Origin: Clostridia bacterium
GTDB taxonomy: Bacteria; Bacillota_A; Clostridia; Christensenellales; Aristaeellaceae
Length of the DNA stretch: 41,378 bases
NCBI GenBank assembly: GCA_017517815.1
Contig: JAFWYA010000015.1
Coordinates: 1-41,378, forward strand
Reading direction: 5' to 3'
Part shown: piece after piece, positions 8,056 through 16,627 of the stretch
Numbering within the stretch: position 1 is the stretch's first letter
Layout of the letters: every line of letters begins with the position of its first letter
Notes under the pieces: model-generated
The model's input: only the letters and a program-made list of their open reading frames with translations
Told to the model about the DNA's origin: nothing
The model's database searches: none
Made by a program: the position numbers and the translations under genes

Positions 8056-8959
8056 ACCCTTTGATGGCGCCGATCATGACGCCTTTGACAAAAAATTTCT
8101 GCAGGAATGGATAGAGAATCATAACCGGCAGCGTAGAGAGCACGATAATACCAAATTTCATGGACTCCTTCATCTGGAGCATCCGCATCATTTCCTGACG
8201 TGCTTCAGGGTCGCTGTCCATCATGTCAAACATCTGATCCAGCAACAGAATGTTACGCAAAATCAGCTGCAACGGATAGATGTTCTGATCATTGAGATAG
8301 ATCAACGCGTTAAAATACTGGTTCCAATGGCCTACGGCATAATAAAGAATCAGTACAGCGATAATGGGTTGCGAAAGCGGAAGAATAATGTTGATAAACA
8401 GCTTTCCATTTGAGCAGCCGTCAATGGTGGCCGCCTCCTCAATGCCGGCGGGAATAGAGCTTTGAAAATAGGTCCTGGCAATGATCATATTCCACACGGA
8501 CATGGCAGTGGGGATCAGGAGAGACCAGACCGTGTTGAGCATTCCCATCTGCTTGATGACCAGGTAGGTGGGAATGAGACCGCCGCCAAAAAACATGGTA
8601 AAGGCAAAGAACATGGAGAAGAAGTTTCGGCCCACCAGATCTTTACGCGAAAGCGCATAGGCGCAGGGCAACGTAACCACCATATTGATCAGCGTGCCAA
8701 AGACCGTGTAAAGAATGGTATTCCGATATCCCAGCCAAATGGGGCCGTATTCAAAAATCGTTTTATATCCTTCCAGCGTGGGGCTCAGCGGCCAGAGTAC
8801 CACCTTGCCTCCTGTAACGAGGGTCGGTTCCGAGAAGGAAGCGCTGACCACATAGATCAGCGGGTAGAGCGTAATGAGCAGGGCGAGGGCGCCGAATATA
8901 CATGCCACGACATCAATTACACGCGAATCCATGTCTTGTTTGCGGGTGGAGATTTCCAA
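8054..8959 (-). CDS. ABC sugar permease, LplC/CUT1 type
   Basis: 301 aa with six predicted membrane helices. The cytoplasmic EAA loop reads EEAATIDGCSNGKLFINIILPL and ends with the conserved P used to contact the ATPase. The C-terminus LQKFFVKGVMIGAIKG is typical of LplC/YtcP permeases. The start is a TTG after AAGGGGGTG; ATG at codon 10 is the alternative. The gene lies 12 bases after the partner permease gene. It forms the inner-membrane channel with that partner for the ligand delivered by the binding protein. Confidence 0.92.
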   Translation of the reverse strand: MEISTRKQDMDSRVIDVVACIFGALALLITLYPLIYVVSASFSEPTLVTGGKVVLWPLSPTLEGYKTIFEYGPIWLGYRNTILYTVFGTLINMVVTLPCAYALSRKDLVGRNFFSMFFAFTMFFGGGLIPTYLVIKQMGMLNTVWSLLIPTAMSVWNMIIARTYFQSSIPAGIEEAATIDGCSNGKLFINIILPLSQPIIAVLILYYAVGHWNQYFNALIYLNDQNIYPLQLILRNILLLDQMFDMMDSDPEARQEMMRMLQMKESMKFGIIVLSTLPVMILYPFLQKFFVKGVMIGAIKG

Positions 8960-8971
8960 AACGACACCCCC

Positions 8972-9907
8972 TTACCACAGGCTGGTCTCACCCAGCTTTT
9001 TAGCCAGTGTGTTTACAGAAAGGAGCAATATCAGATTGATTACTGAGTTGAACAGACCGATTGCCGTGGAAAAACTGTACTGTGCGCTTTGCAGACCTGC
9101 TTTGTAAACAAAGGTGGAAATAATCTCAGAGTGGCTGGTGTTGAGCGGATTCTGCATCAAAAAAACCTTTTCGAACCCGACGGACATCACCTTGCCACAG
9201 GCCAGAATCAGCATGATGGTAATGGTGGGTAAAATAGAAGGAATGTTGATATGGATAATACGCTTGAGGCGTGTGGCACCGTCAATCATAGCGGCTTCGT
9301 GCAGCTCCATATCTACACCAGCAAGCGCAGCGATGTAGAGAATGGCGTCCCATCCCACATTTTGCCAGATGCCGGAAATGACATAGATGGCGGCAAACCA
9401 AGAGCCTTTGGTCATGAAATCATACGGCCCGATGCCCAGGACTCCGATGAGCTTGTTGACGATGCCGTAATTTTTGTCCAAAAAGATCGTCAGCATGCTG
9501 ACCATCACCACGGTGGAGATAAAGTGCGGCGCGTACGAAATGGTCTGAATTGCCTTGCGATAGCGGGTAAAGCGAATTTCGTTGATGAGCAGCGCAAAGA
9601 GGATCGGCACCGGAAAACCGAGCACAAGCGTCATCAGGCTGATGCGCAAGGTGTTGGTCATCAGCGTTGAAAAGGAAAGTGTGGTAACGAAGCGTTCAAA
9701 ATGTTTCAGCCCTACCCATGGACTTCCTGTGATACCCAAATTGGCCCTAAAGTCCTTAAAGGCAATTTGAACACCATACATGGGCGAATAGTAAAAAATC
9801 ACAAAAACAATTACTGCTGGCAGCAAAAACAGGTACAGTTGCCAGTTGCGCGCCACAAGGCGCAGCCGCTGCTTCGCCTTCCGGTATTGTTTCACAGAAA
9901 CGTTCAC
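8972..9907 (-). CDS. ABC sugar permease, LplB/CUT1 type
   Basis: 311 aa from the GTG chosen because GGAGGTGA lies six bases upstream; an upstream TTG would place the ribosome site inside the gene. Six membrane helices are predicted. The EAA loop HEAAMIDGATRLKRIIHINIP and the C-terminal KKLGETSLW are standard for LplB/YteP permeases. It forms a heterodimer with the next permease. Operon order is lyase, LplB-like, LplC-like, binding protein, hydrolase. Confidence 0.92.
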   Translation of the reverse strand: MNVSVKQYRKAKQRLRLVARNWQLYLFLLPAVIVFVIFYYSPMYGVQIAFKDFRANLGITGSPWVGLKHFERFVTTLSFSTLMTNTLRISLMTLVLGFPVPILFALLINEIRFTRYRKAIQTISYAPHFISTVVMVSMLTIFLDKNYGIVNKLIGVLGIGPYDFMTKGSWFAAIYVISGIWQNVGWDAILYIAALAGVDMELHEAAMIDGATRLKRIIHINIPSILPTITIMLILACGKVMSVGFEKVFLMQNPLNTSHSEIISTFVYKAGLQSAQYSFSTAIGLFNSVINLILLLSVNTLAKKLGETSLW

Positions 9908-9944
9908 GCGAATCACCTCCAAATGATCCAACGAAACAACCTGT

Positions 9945-10835
9945 TTAGATCTGCATCTCCTGCATCAGCAGATCCAGCATCTGTTTTTCAGCATCCGTCA
10001 AAGGACGCAGGGGTCTGCGCACCGTATCGCAGCGAATAACTCCCATCTTTTTGAGCATGTATTTGATAGCGGGAATTTCCGGGATGCCGCTTAACCTGCT
10101 CATAAAGGCAGTGATGCGTTCCTGTGTTTCTTGCGCCGCCTGCATTTCTCCACGCATGATCTGATCATACAGACTCACAAAGGCTTTTGAAAACACTGCT
10201 CCCGGACCCGATACCCAGCCCGTGCCTCCGGAAATCATGCAGCACATAGCCAGCGGGTCGCAGCCGATTAGCACATCGGCCCGACGATTTTTGGGCGCAT
10301 GCACATATGCCTTGACACGCAACAGATCCGGTGCGCTGAATTTGATGCCGTGCAAGGACGGATAGCGATCCATCAGTCTGCCAAGCAGCGCGGCGGAGAC
10401 GTCGTTTCCGGTGCGTGAGGCAATATTGTACACATACATCGGAAAATCGCCAATCTCATCCAGAATTGAAGCATAATACTGCTCCAGGGCAGCCTCATCC
10501 AGCGAAAAAAACACCGGCGTCATCAGCCCGGCTCCATCCGCTCCGATTTCTTTTGCGTGATGGACATGGCGATAGCTTTCCGCAGGTGTGGATGCGCCGC
10601 ACTGAATATACACAACCTGTTTTTCGCCCGCCTCATCGACAGCTGCCTGCGCAAGCTCGCGGCGCTCATCTTCCACCAGAGAAAGGCTCTCGCCGTTGGT
10701 TCCGTTGGGATACAGACAATGGATCCCCTCCTGCGCAAGGTAGCGGTACAGGGATTTCGCGCTTTCGATATCGACATCTCCGTTGGGATACATGGGCGTG
10801 ATGGTAGCACAAACAACGCCATGAAGTCTCTTCAT
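9945..10835 (-). CDS. DapA/NanA-family class I aldolase or dehydratase
   Basis: 296 aa TIM-barrel of the dihydrodipicolinate synthase/N-acetylneuraminate lyase superfamily. GTNGE (45-49) replaces the usual GTTGE/GSTGE phosphate- or carboxylate-binding loop, Y136 lies in YNIASRTG, and the Schiff-base lysine is K165 in GIKFSAPD. As first gene of a sugar-uptake operon, it probably cleaves or forms pyruvate from a 2-keto sugar acid rather than making lysine. Sialic acid lyase, KDG aldolase and keto-deoxyglucarate dehydratase all remain possible. A typical promoter precedes it (10889-10917) and GAAGGAG marks the start. Confidence 0.88.
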   Translation of the reverse strand: MKRLHGVVCATITPMYPNGDVDIESAKSLYRYLAQEGIHCLYPNGTNGESLSLVEDERRELAQAAVDEAGEKQVVYIQCGASTPAESYRHVHHAKEIGADGAGLMTPVFFSLDEAALEQYYASILDEIGDFPMYVYNIASRTGNDVSAALLGRLMDRYPSLHGIKFSAPDLLRVKAYVHAPKNRRADVLIGCDPLAMCCMISGGTGWVSGPGAVFSKAFVSLYDQIMRGEMQAAQETQERITAFMSRLSGIPEIPAIKYMLKKMGVIRCDTVRRPLRPLTDAEKQMLDLLMQEMQI

Positions 10836-10888
10836 CGTTCTTTCTCCTTCATTTGCGTATATTGGATGGATTCTTTTTTGATGCTTTT

Positions 10889-10917
10889 ATTATAGAGAAA
10901 AGCTGACTCCAACTCAA
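10889..10917 (-). promoter_or_regulatory. Promoter of the left sugar operon
   Basis: On the minus strand TTGAGT (forward 10912-10917) and TATAAT (forward 10889-10894) are spaced by 17 bp, about 55 bases before the lyase start. It is divergent from the AraC promoter, leaving about 40 bp between the two for a regulator. Confidence 0.75.
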
Positions 10918-10959
10918 TTCCTGATAAAGACAAATAAATACCAAAATCGGACATATTGC

Positions 10960-10989
10960 TTGACAACGCTTCGCCTCTCCTGTTATAGT
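10960..10989 (+). promoter_or_regulatory. Promoter of the AraC regulator gene
   Basis: TTGACA (10960-10965) and TATAGT (10984-10989) with an 18-bp spacer, followed by AGGAGG at 11004-11009 and ATG at 11018. Confidence 0.8.
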
Positions 10990-11017
10990 CCAATCACACA
11001 GACAGGAGGTGCAAACC

Positions 11018-11914
11018 ATGAACCGCCGCTTAAGCATACGCGAAAACCAGAGCAATTATAATCTGCTGTCACGTTTGATGATTATGCATAGCAGCGATTT
11101 CTGGAATTTCCATGCCGCCTGGTTTCGCTTTGTGGACGGTGCTCTGGAAAGCCAGTCCCAGAGCAGCCACAGGCACATGCTCTATGAATTGCACTATGTG
11201 CTCCAGGGAAGGTTATCGATCCAACTGGAACACGGGCAGCAGTTTACGGCCGGAAGCGGGCAGTTTGTCATCATTCCTCCTCGCACCATGCACCGCATCA
11301 TCGACGAAGAACCGCCTTCCTCCAAGCTGGTGTCCGGCTTTGACATTCAGAGCGAAAATCCGCAAATTCTCCGCTGCCTGGAGGCAATTGAGAACGGCGT
11401 ATGCTGCCGGGAATCCAAAACGCTGCAGCAACTGGTGATCGCTCTGCATACCAAGCTGGAAACATCTGCGCTGACAGCCAGTTCTCTTTCGCCCTTTCTG
11501 GTGCAAAGTCTGATTTTGGAAATGCTGGAGATCATTCAGCCCTATGATCGCTACAAAACTGACGTCAAGCTGAAAACCTCCGTAAACGATGAGCGCCTTC
11601 AGGCCGCACAGCAGCTTATTCGCGATCACATTCAGCAGAATATCACCGGCGAAGATGTGGCGCGTCAGCTCGGCATAAGCTTGCGCCATCTCAATCGTCT
11701 GTGCAACGCCAGCTTCGGTTGCTCCATCCATCACCTGATTCTCAGTGAGCGTATCGACAAAGCGCGCTTTTTGCTGGAATCCACTTCTCTGAGCCTGACA
11801 GATGTTTCCGAAATTAGCGGATATTCCAGCGTATATGCCTTTATTCGCGCCTTTAAAAGCATTACCGGCATATCTCCCGGCAAATATCAGAAGGACACCG
11901 GGCGCCGCGGATAG
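11018..11914 (+). CDS. AraC-family transcriptional regulator with cupin sensor
   Basis: 298 aa. The ATG at 11018 is chosen because AGGAGG ends nine bases earlier. The N-terminal cupin domain (about 38-105) has an H-x-MLYELHYVLQG start and a FVIIPPRTMHRI end and would bind a sugar. The C-terminal double helix-turn-helix (about 195-295) includes the signature G-x-SVYAFIRAFKSITGISPGKYQ. It is divergent from the sugar operon across a shared promoter region, so it most likely activates that operon when the sugar is present and may control itself. Confidence 0.92.
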   Translation: MNRRLSIRENQSNYNLLSRLMIMHSSDFWNFHAAWFRFVDGALESQSQSSHRHMLYELHYVLQGRLSIQLEHGQQFTAGSGQFVIIPPRTMHRIIDEEPPSSKLVSGFDIQSENPQILRCLEAIENGVCCRESKTLQQLVIALHTKLETSALTASSLSPFLVQSLILEMLEIIQPYDRYKTDVKLKTSVNDERLQAAQQLIRDHIQQNITGEDVARQLGISLRHLNRLCNASFGCSIHHLILSERIDKARFLLESTSLSLTDVSEISGYSSVYAFIRAFKSITGISPGKYQKDTGRRG

Positions 11915-11948
11915 ATAAACAGCATCGAAAAAGGATTAGCTGGAATAA

Positions 11949-11975
11949 TGAACCGTACCCCATTTGTTGGACAGT
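11949..11975 (+). mobile_element. Possible IS3-family terminal repeat (relic)
   Basis: TGAACCGTACCC followed nine bases later by GGACA matches the layout of the better defined IS end near 27925 (TGGACTGTACCC, eight bases, GGACA). No transposase frame follows, so only an end fragment seems to remain. Confidence 0.35.
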
Positions 11976-12294
11976 ATTGCTTCTGAACTACATCAGAATA
12001 TGAACAAGTCGCGTACCTGCTGGAAGCCGCACATACGATGGCGGCGATACTGCACAGAGGCAGAAAAAGCCAGTCTGATACCACAGTCAAGACACTGTGC
12101 GCAGAGGACACGCGTAGGATGTCCGAAGCGGATGCGCGTGCGGTTTGAGCCTGTTCTAACTCTCTGCATGTTGAATAGCTCTCAGTCCGTTGCCTTGATC
12201 GATAGCGGGCTTTTTTGATTCACCGCTTTCCGCGATCCCAAATTTGCTCGACGGTTCAGGTGAATCGCCAATCAGAATCGGTACAGATATCCCG
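11976..12294. other. Gene-poor stretch
   Basis: No frame here has a ribosome site plus a recognisable product. A short frame on the minus strand (11887-12111) runs into the regulator gene and is not credible. The stretch is probably decayed insertion-sequence DNA, given the IS-like end at its left border. Confidence 0.4.
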
Positions 12295-12555
12295 TCAAGC
12301 AATGAGTTCAGTATAATCCTGAAAAACAGTTTGACTATTTTCCTGAACGATAAGCGTTTTCTTGCTCCGGCTTAACGCCAGAAGTAATCCCCATGGCATT
12401 AGCCTCGGTAATGGGCTTGGTATCCCCAATGTCACACCAAGTTCTTGTGGTTTTGTCCCACGCCCGTTGGAAAATTCCAGAGGCATAGTGATGAAGGCGG
12501 ACAGCACTGCATACAGCTTTTTGCCTTCGTACAGCGAATATTCCCAAGTTCTCAC
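12295..12555 (-). CDS. Small hypothetical protein or gene fragment
   Basis: About 86 aa from a GTG that follows GGAGGT by seven bases. No family is recognised. The first 35 residues (RTWEYSLYEGKKLYAVLSAF) look like folded protein, while the later part becomes proline- and leucine-rich. A second minus-strand frame (12335-12547) is also open and protein-like, which suggests a frameshifted remnant of a longer gene. It lies in transposon debris with no partner genes. Confidence 0.3.
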   Translation of the reverse strand: MRTWEYSLYEGKKLYAVLSAFITMPLEFSNGRGTKPQELGVTLGIPSPLPRLMPWGLLLALSRSKKTLIVQENSQTVFQDYTELIA

Positions 12556-12774
12556 AAATAGTACCTCCGGTACAATAAAGTACAAAGAAAACCTGTATTA
12601 AAGAGGCAGGGAGGATGGGGGATTGGTCTCTGGCGCAGACAGACAGTTGACCGCGTATGCTTCATTCTAAAAAATGTCAATCTCGCAAATGCAACGCATA
12701 GAAGACAAGTTCTTTGACGGGGGCAAAACACATCAAGAGCGGTTAGTTCAGAGAAAAAAGCTTTTGAAAAAATA

Positions 12775-13015
12775 ATTCTTTAATCAAAACCACCAGCTAA
12801 GCTGGTGGTATGCACCACGCCTTCAAGGCAAATTTGCTGGCTGCGTCTCAAGACGCTCTGAATCGTAGTCAATCGCAACCTATGCCCGACAACTCGCAAG
12901 CGAGTTTTGCTTCTGAGTTGCTGGGCTTTTCTTGTCACTTTTTCTTTTGTCACTCGCTTCGCTCGATCTGCTTGAAGCTAAAGCTTTTCTATTCCACCAG
13001 CTCTGCTGGTGGTTG
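12775..13015. mobile_element. Hairpin-bounded repeat unit, IS200/IS605-like end or MITE
   Basis: Two near-identical hairpins bound the unit: ACCACCAGC-TAA-GCTGGTGGT (12789-12809) and CCACCAGC-TCT-GCTGGTGG (12994-13012). Between them lie further small stems (GCGTC/GACGC near 12844, AACTCGC/GCGAGTT near 12891-12906, and TCACTCGCTTCGCTCGAT). Sub-terminal hairpins of this kind are typical of IS200/IS605 transposons and their non-autonomous derivatives. No tnpA or tnpB is present. Confidence 0.45.
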
Positions 13016-13039
13016 TTTTACGCTGAAGCAACAAAACAA

Positions 13040-13072
13040 AGCAGAGATATGCATTTGTTGCATATCTCTGCT
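13040..13072. repeat. Perfect 14-bp inverted repeat
   Basis: AGCAGAGATATGCA (13040-13053) and TGCATATCTCTGCT (13059-13072) are exact reverse complements around a 5-base loop. There is no T run on either side, so it is not a simple terminator. Confidence 0.6.
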
Positions 13073-13236
13073 TGGAATATGTGCTAGAAATATGAACTCC
13101 AGGTTGGTCCTCCCCCAACTGGTTGCTTTGGTCATCCAAGAAAAGCAACCTAACTTGGATGAATTCGTTGCATGTCATGTGGCCACGCTGCTGGAGCTCA
13201 CATAATCTAGTATGAAGCATATGACCCGATTTATAG

Positions 13237-13254
13237 TGAGAACATATGTTCTCA
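13237..13254. promoter_or_regulatory. 18-bp perfect palindrome, LexA-box-like
   Basis: TGAGAACATATGTTCTCA is fully palindromic. Its core GAAC-ATAT-GTTC fits the Gram-positive LexA consensus GAAC-RNRY-GTTC, lacking only the flanking C/G. It lies 150 bp beyond the 3' end of the integrase gene, with no intact gene directly downstream. SOS control of the element or a recombinase-binding site are both possible. Confidence 0.45.
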
Positions 13255-13403
13255 TATATTTTATGATAAAAAAATACAGAAAGCAATGAAACACATGTGC
13301 CAATTTTTCGCCAGTAATAACATTGATGAATGCTTGTCTTTGAACGATTGCAAGTATAAGCAATGTTTCAAACTATTAGCGCCATACATGGAATTGTGGT
13401 TTT

Positions 13404-14564
13404 TTACGATCCATACATATTCCTCAGCAACCCACCCGCCTCAATAATCTTGTCCTCTCTGCCATGCGCATACCTGTTCATCGTCGTACTGATATCCGCA
13501 TGCCCGGCAATGGTCTGCAGCGTTTTGATATCCACATGCGCTGCGGCCATCGTAATGTACGTATGTCTGAGCACATGCGCCGTTGCGCCGTGCATGTTGA
13601 TCGTTCGGCAGATACGTTCCCAGCCGCGCTTGTATGTCATTTCTGTAATCGGGAATTCACCGTTTCCCAGCACATATGTACCACTCGGTTTGCACTGCAG
13701 CAGAATCCTTTCCAGCTGCGGCTCAAGTGGTATCATCCGCACACCTGCGGAACTTTTTGTCGGGCCGATATATCCGCGATTGCCCACATGCCGCACGCTG
13801 CGCTGTATGTGGATCACTTTGCGGTCGTAATCGATGTCACTCCATTGCAATCTCAATGCCTCGCCGCGTCGTATGCCGGTGAAAATCAGAAGAGCAACCA
13901 GCACTCTATCCTTTAATTCAAGCCTGTCCAGGTGGTTGATGATATCCTGCGCATCCTCCAGCGAAAGCGCCTCGCGTGTTACCTTCTTCCGGCTCATCGT
14001 CAGGCGCTTGCTGCGGGTGGGATCTGTCGTGCACAGTCCATCCTCAATGGCTGATTCGAAGATACCATGCAGAACAATACCCATACATCGCACGGATGAA
14101 TGGGCCATATCGGAATGCTGATTGTAAAAGCTCTGAATATCCATGGTTGTTATCTCCTCCAAACGCATTTCACCGAAAAACGGAACCAGATGCTTGCGGA
14201 TGATCAGCCGGTAGTTCATGGCTGTACCGGGACGCAGCTTGGGGACCTTGAACTTTTCAAACCAGTCCCAGGCATAGTTGGCGAACACATGGCGATCAGT
14301 ACCGGTTGTTCTGACTGGCAGATAGGCGGGCGTCTTCGACGGCGCAGGCGCAGCCGGAGCAGCGGACACCTTGGGCATTTGTCCCGCAAGGAGAATTGCC
14401 ATGCTTTTCTGAAATGCTTCTGCCTGCTGGCGGAGGCTTTCTGCGGACGAGATACTGACAGCAGCTGCCTTCTTTTTCCGTGACACCGAGTGCTGCGGCT
14501 GGGTGTTCATGATATCAGCCAGCAGATCCTGATTATTCAATATATTCATAGATGATTTGTCCAC
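13404..14564 (-). CDS. Tyrosine recombinase (site-specific integrase)
   Basis: 386 aa from a GTG preceded by GGAGGTGA. An unusual N-terminal extension (1-80, Ala/Pro-rich) precedes the SAM-like core-binding domain (about 92-190). The catalytic domain (195-380) has R232 in TGIRRGE, K270, H330-x-x-R333 in AHVLRHTY, H355 in GHAD and nucleophile Y365 in NRYAH, so the full set is present and the enzyme should be active. It would integrate and excise the surrounding element. It is the last gene of the minus-strand series and overlaps the 203-aa gene by 32 bases. No excisionase was recognised and no attachment site was found beside it. Confidence 0.95.
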   Translation of the reverse strand: MDKSSMNILNNQDLLADIMNTQPQHSVSRKKKAAAVSISSAESLRQQAEAFQKSMAILLAGQMPKVSAAPAAPAPSKTPAYLPVRTTGTDRHVFANYAWDWFEKFKVPKLRPGTAMNYRLIIRKHLVPFFGEMRLEEITTMDIQSFYNQHSDMAHSSVRCMGIVLHGIFESAIEDGLCTTDPTRSKRLTMSRKKVTREALSLEDAQDIINHLDRLELKDRVLVALLIFTGIRRGEALRLQWSDIDYDRKVIHIQRSVRHVGNRGYIGPTKSSAGVRMIPLEPQLERILLQCKPSGTYVLGNGEFPITEMTYKRGWERICRTINMHGATAHVLRHTYITMAAAHVDIKTLQTIAGHADISTTMNRYAHGREDKIIEAGGLLRNMYGS

Positions 14565-15144
14565 GCGGTTTCACCTCCCTGGAAGCGCGTGAAAGCCTGT
14601 ATTTTTCAGCCGCCCGTTCAGCCGATGCCTGCGAGCAATAGCTTCTGTTTCCCTGCAGGTTTCGCAGCAGAATGGAGCGGCTCTCTTTGAATGCGGGTCC
14701 GTTCATGCCCAGAGCTACGAGCAGCCCGCGCATGCTGAAACGTTCATTGGTGATTTCTCTCTGTCGGGCAATCACTCTCGTGCACTCGCGGCAGTACTTT
14801 ACGATCAGTACCGCCAGCTGTCCAAAAGCCTTCAGCGTTGCCATATCCGAACCCTGCGGAAAGCCGGTGATCCGAACACGATCCGCTGAGAACTCCACTC
14901 CGATGGTTCCCGAGCCATACACTGCATCGTGTGCGCAAAGCGTCTGCAGAAATGTTTCGGCAGAGTCCTCCGCCGATTGCTGGGCAAGCAGCCTGACCAG
15001 TGTTTTCTGCACCTGAAAGCAGCTGCCCGTGGCATGATTGATCAGTTCTCCATAGCTGAAGAGCAGATTCGTCAGGTTGTGAAGCACACGGCCATCGAAC
15101 TGATTCATCTCAAAATCGAAGTGCATGTTCATATTGGTTTCCAT
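14533..15144 (-). CDS. Hypothetical element protein (203 aa)
   Basis: The ATG at 15144 is chosen because AAGGAGGG lies seven bases upstream; an earlier ATG at 15189 has no ribosome site. The C-terminal part (about 140-190) is basic, with RFSMRGLLVALGMNGPAFKESRSILL and a following Ser/Arg-rich helix that looks like a DNA-binding or Rha/antirepressor-like region. The N-terminal part is alpha/beta. I do not recognise a family. Its 3' end overlaps the integrase gene, so the two are translationally coupled and it could be a recombination directionality or regulatory factor. That role is inferred from position only. Confidence 0.7.
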   Translation of the reverse strand: METNMNMHFDFEMNQFDGRVLHNLTNLLFSYGELINHATGSCFQVQKTLVRLLAQQSAEDSAETFLQTLCAHDAVYGSGTIGVEFSADRVRITGFPQGSDMATLKAFGQLAVLIVKYCRECTRVIARQREITNERFSMRGLLVALGMNGPAFKESRSILLRNLQGNRSYCSQASAERAAEKYRLSRASREVKPRGQIIYEYIE

Positions 15145-15168
15145 GGTTCTCCCTCCTTCCGTTTTTTC

Positions 15169-15206
15169 GGTATGGCATCTATCACTCAAACCGGTTTATA
15201 AGTCAA
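15169..15206 (-). promoter_or_regulatory. Shared promoter-like block, copy A
   Basis: On the minus strand it begins TTGACTTATA and ends CCATACC, 24 bases before the start of the 203-aa gene. It matches copy B (26669-26706) in about 26 of 38 positions, including the first ten. The -35 is near consensus but no good -10 follows at 17 bp, so an activator or an alternative sigma may be needed. Confidence 0.6.
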
Positions 15207-15284
15207 CGCTCATGTTGAAAAAACAAGCAATTCTACCTTTCACACAAAACGCTTTCTTACAACCGGTGTTATTTCACAATCAGA

Positions 15285-15326
15285 AAAGCACTCCCCGCAT
15301 ACCGCTATATGCCGATATGCGGGGAG
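15285..15326 (-). terminator. Terminator after the capsid gene
   Basis: CTCCCCGCATA (15291-15301) and TATGCGGGGAG (15316-15326) form an 11-bp stem. On the minus strand TGCTTTT follows. It separates the capsid gene from the 203-aa/integrase pair. Confidence 0.7.
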
Positions 15327-15335
15327 ATTTTGATG

Positions 15336-16325
15336 TTATCGGACTTTCAGGCTCCTGATAGCGTTCCTGTCAATCAGCCGGGCATCCATACGCTGACTGA
15401 TATAGAATCCGACCTGACCATGATCGGCATATCGCTCATTCAGGCGCTTGATGCTCCTGTGGCCGCGATCGCCAATAAGATAATGCTGGAAATCACCAAA
15501 CAGGATCGGTGTGCTGCCGCTGGCGACATCAGGCATCGACTTGCAGATAATCGCAGGATATCCGAGCAACGTGGTGGGAACATCTCGTTCCATATCATCC
15601 TCCCAGATCGAACGGCCATGATAAAGCTTGATTTTTCGCAGATGCCCTTCTGTGGCATCATTCATCAGGAAAACGCCTTTCTTGCGATAGCCTGCCGGAA
15701 CAGAAAGGATCAGATCCAGCAGATCATCTGCATTGATCGACCCGGCATCTTCCGTCAATGTCCCTGTTTCCACCTGCTTAAGCAGGCCCAGTGGCTTGGC
15801 CTTGCCATCTCCGGAGATCATGGCTTCTTCCTCCGCCGTTCCCAGTCGGTGGGAAAAGGCTTCCGTGATGTAGGCCTCGACGTCAAAACCGGCGTCCTCC
15901 AGCAGTTCATCGCTGCACAGCACAGCCGTTGCCAGCTTGTATGCACCAATGGCAACGCTGCCAAACTGGCCTTCCGTTACAGGAATCATAGCGCCTTCCG
16001 GAACCCATGTTGCATTGTCGATGCCAAGAGCCACCGGAATTTTCAGATCGTGCGTGGTGGTTACCACACTGCTGATTCTGCGCAGCACGTTCTGTTCTTC
16101 CAGAGCCTGAATGAGTTTGTGTTCAAACTCATCGGGAACCAGATAGCCGCCCGCTGCGTCGCTGCCTTCCTTGAGAGCATTGCACACAGTACCCGCGCTG
16201 AGATAATCAGCGTAGGCTCTGTTGTACACCGGGGAAGCGGTTTTACCTGGGGTATCCAGGGGCATGTTTCGATCCTTCAGGAGATCCAGTCGGATCATGG
16301 CATCATGAGCGGTCATATTCATCAT
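15336..16325 (-). CDS. HK97-fold phage major capsid protein
   Basis: 329 aa with AAAAAGGAGG ahead of the ATG. After a short N-terminal region (about 58 residues) the shell domain starts at GGYLVPDEFEHKLIQALEE and continues with WVPEGAMIPVTEGQFG (107-122), the E-loop-like and P-domain pattern typical of the HK97 gp5 family. Related sequences end, as here, with a strand set including QVGFYISQRMDARLID. The N-terminal delta/scaffold segment is much shorter than the roughly 100 residues of HK97. No portal, protease, terminase, connector or tail gene is nearby. It could form a satellite capsid, a protein cage like encapsulins, or be left over from a phage. Confidence 0.93.
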   Translation of the reverse strand: MMNMTAHDAMIRLDLLKDRNMPLDTPGKTASPVYNRAYADYLSAGTVCNALKEGSDAAGGYLVPDEFEHKLIQALEEQNVLRRISSVVTTTHDLKIPVALGIDNATWVPEGAMIPVTEGQFGSVAIGAYKLATAVLCSDELLEDAGFDVEAYITEAFSHRLGTAEEEAMISGDGKAKPLGLLKQVETGTLTEDAGSINADDLLDLILSVPAGYRKKGVFLMNDATEGHLRKIKLYHGRSIWEDDMERDVPTTLLGYPAIICKSMPDVASGSTPILFGDFQHYLIGDRGHRSIKRLNERYADHGQVGFYISQRMDARLIDRNAIRSLKVR

Positions 16326-16326
16326 A

Positions 16327-16608
16327 TCAGTGTTCCTCCTTTTTGTTGTAACGCTTGATCAGTTCGCGCAGACATGCGCAAATACCGGAAATATCATTGC
16401 TGGGAAAACGATAGGTCTCCATCAGCGGAATCTTCGAGCCGCCCTGTGTCACAACGCTTACGCACGAGCGGCCAGGCTGGCATCCGCGAACGGACAGGGT
16501 TATCGTTCCCACACGCTTGCTGAGTACGACGGTGTCTCCATCCATATCCATGGTGAACTGCGGCTCCAGCAGCTGGATGATCTGCTGGGGCACTTCATAG
16601 TGACTCAT
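16327..16608 (-). CDS. Small hypothetical protein A preceding the capsid gene
   Basis: 93 aa, with AGGAGG seven bases before the ATG. The gene ends one base before the capsid start, so translation is coupled. Predicted order is helix (QQIIQLLEPQ), three strands, helix (ISGICACLRELIKRYN). Length and pattern match the next small protein (16628-16909), so the two look like paralogs. It could be a capsid assembly, decoration or chaperone partner, but this is inference from position. Confidence 0.75.
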   Translation of the reverse strand: MSHYEVPQQIIQLLEPQFTMDMDGDTVVLSKRVGTITLSVRGCQPGRSCVSVVTQGGSKIPLMETYRFPSNDISGICACLRELIKRYNKKEEH

Positions 16609-16627
16609 ACTTTACCTCCTGTTTGTT

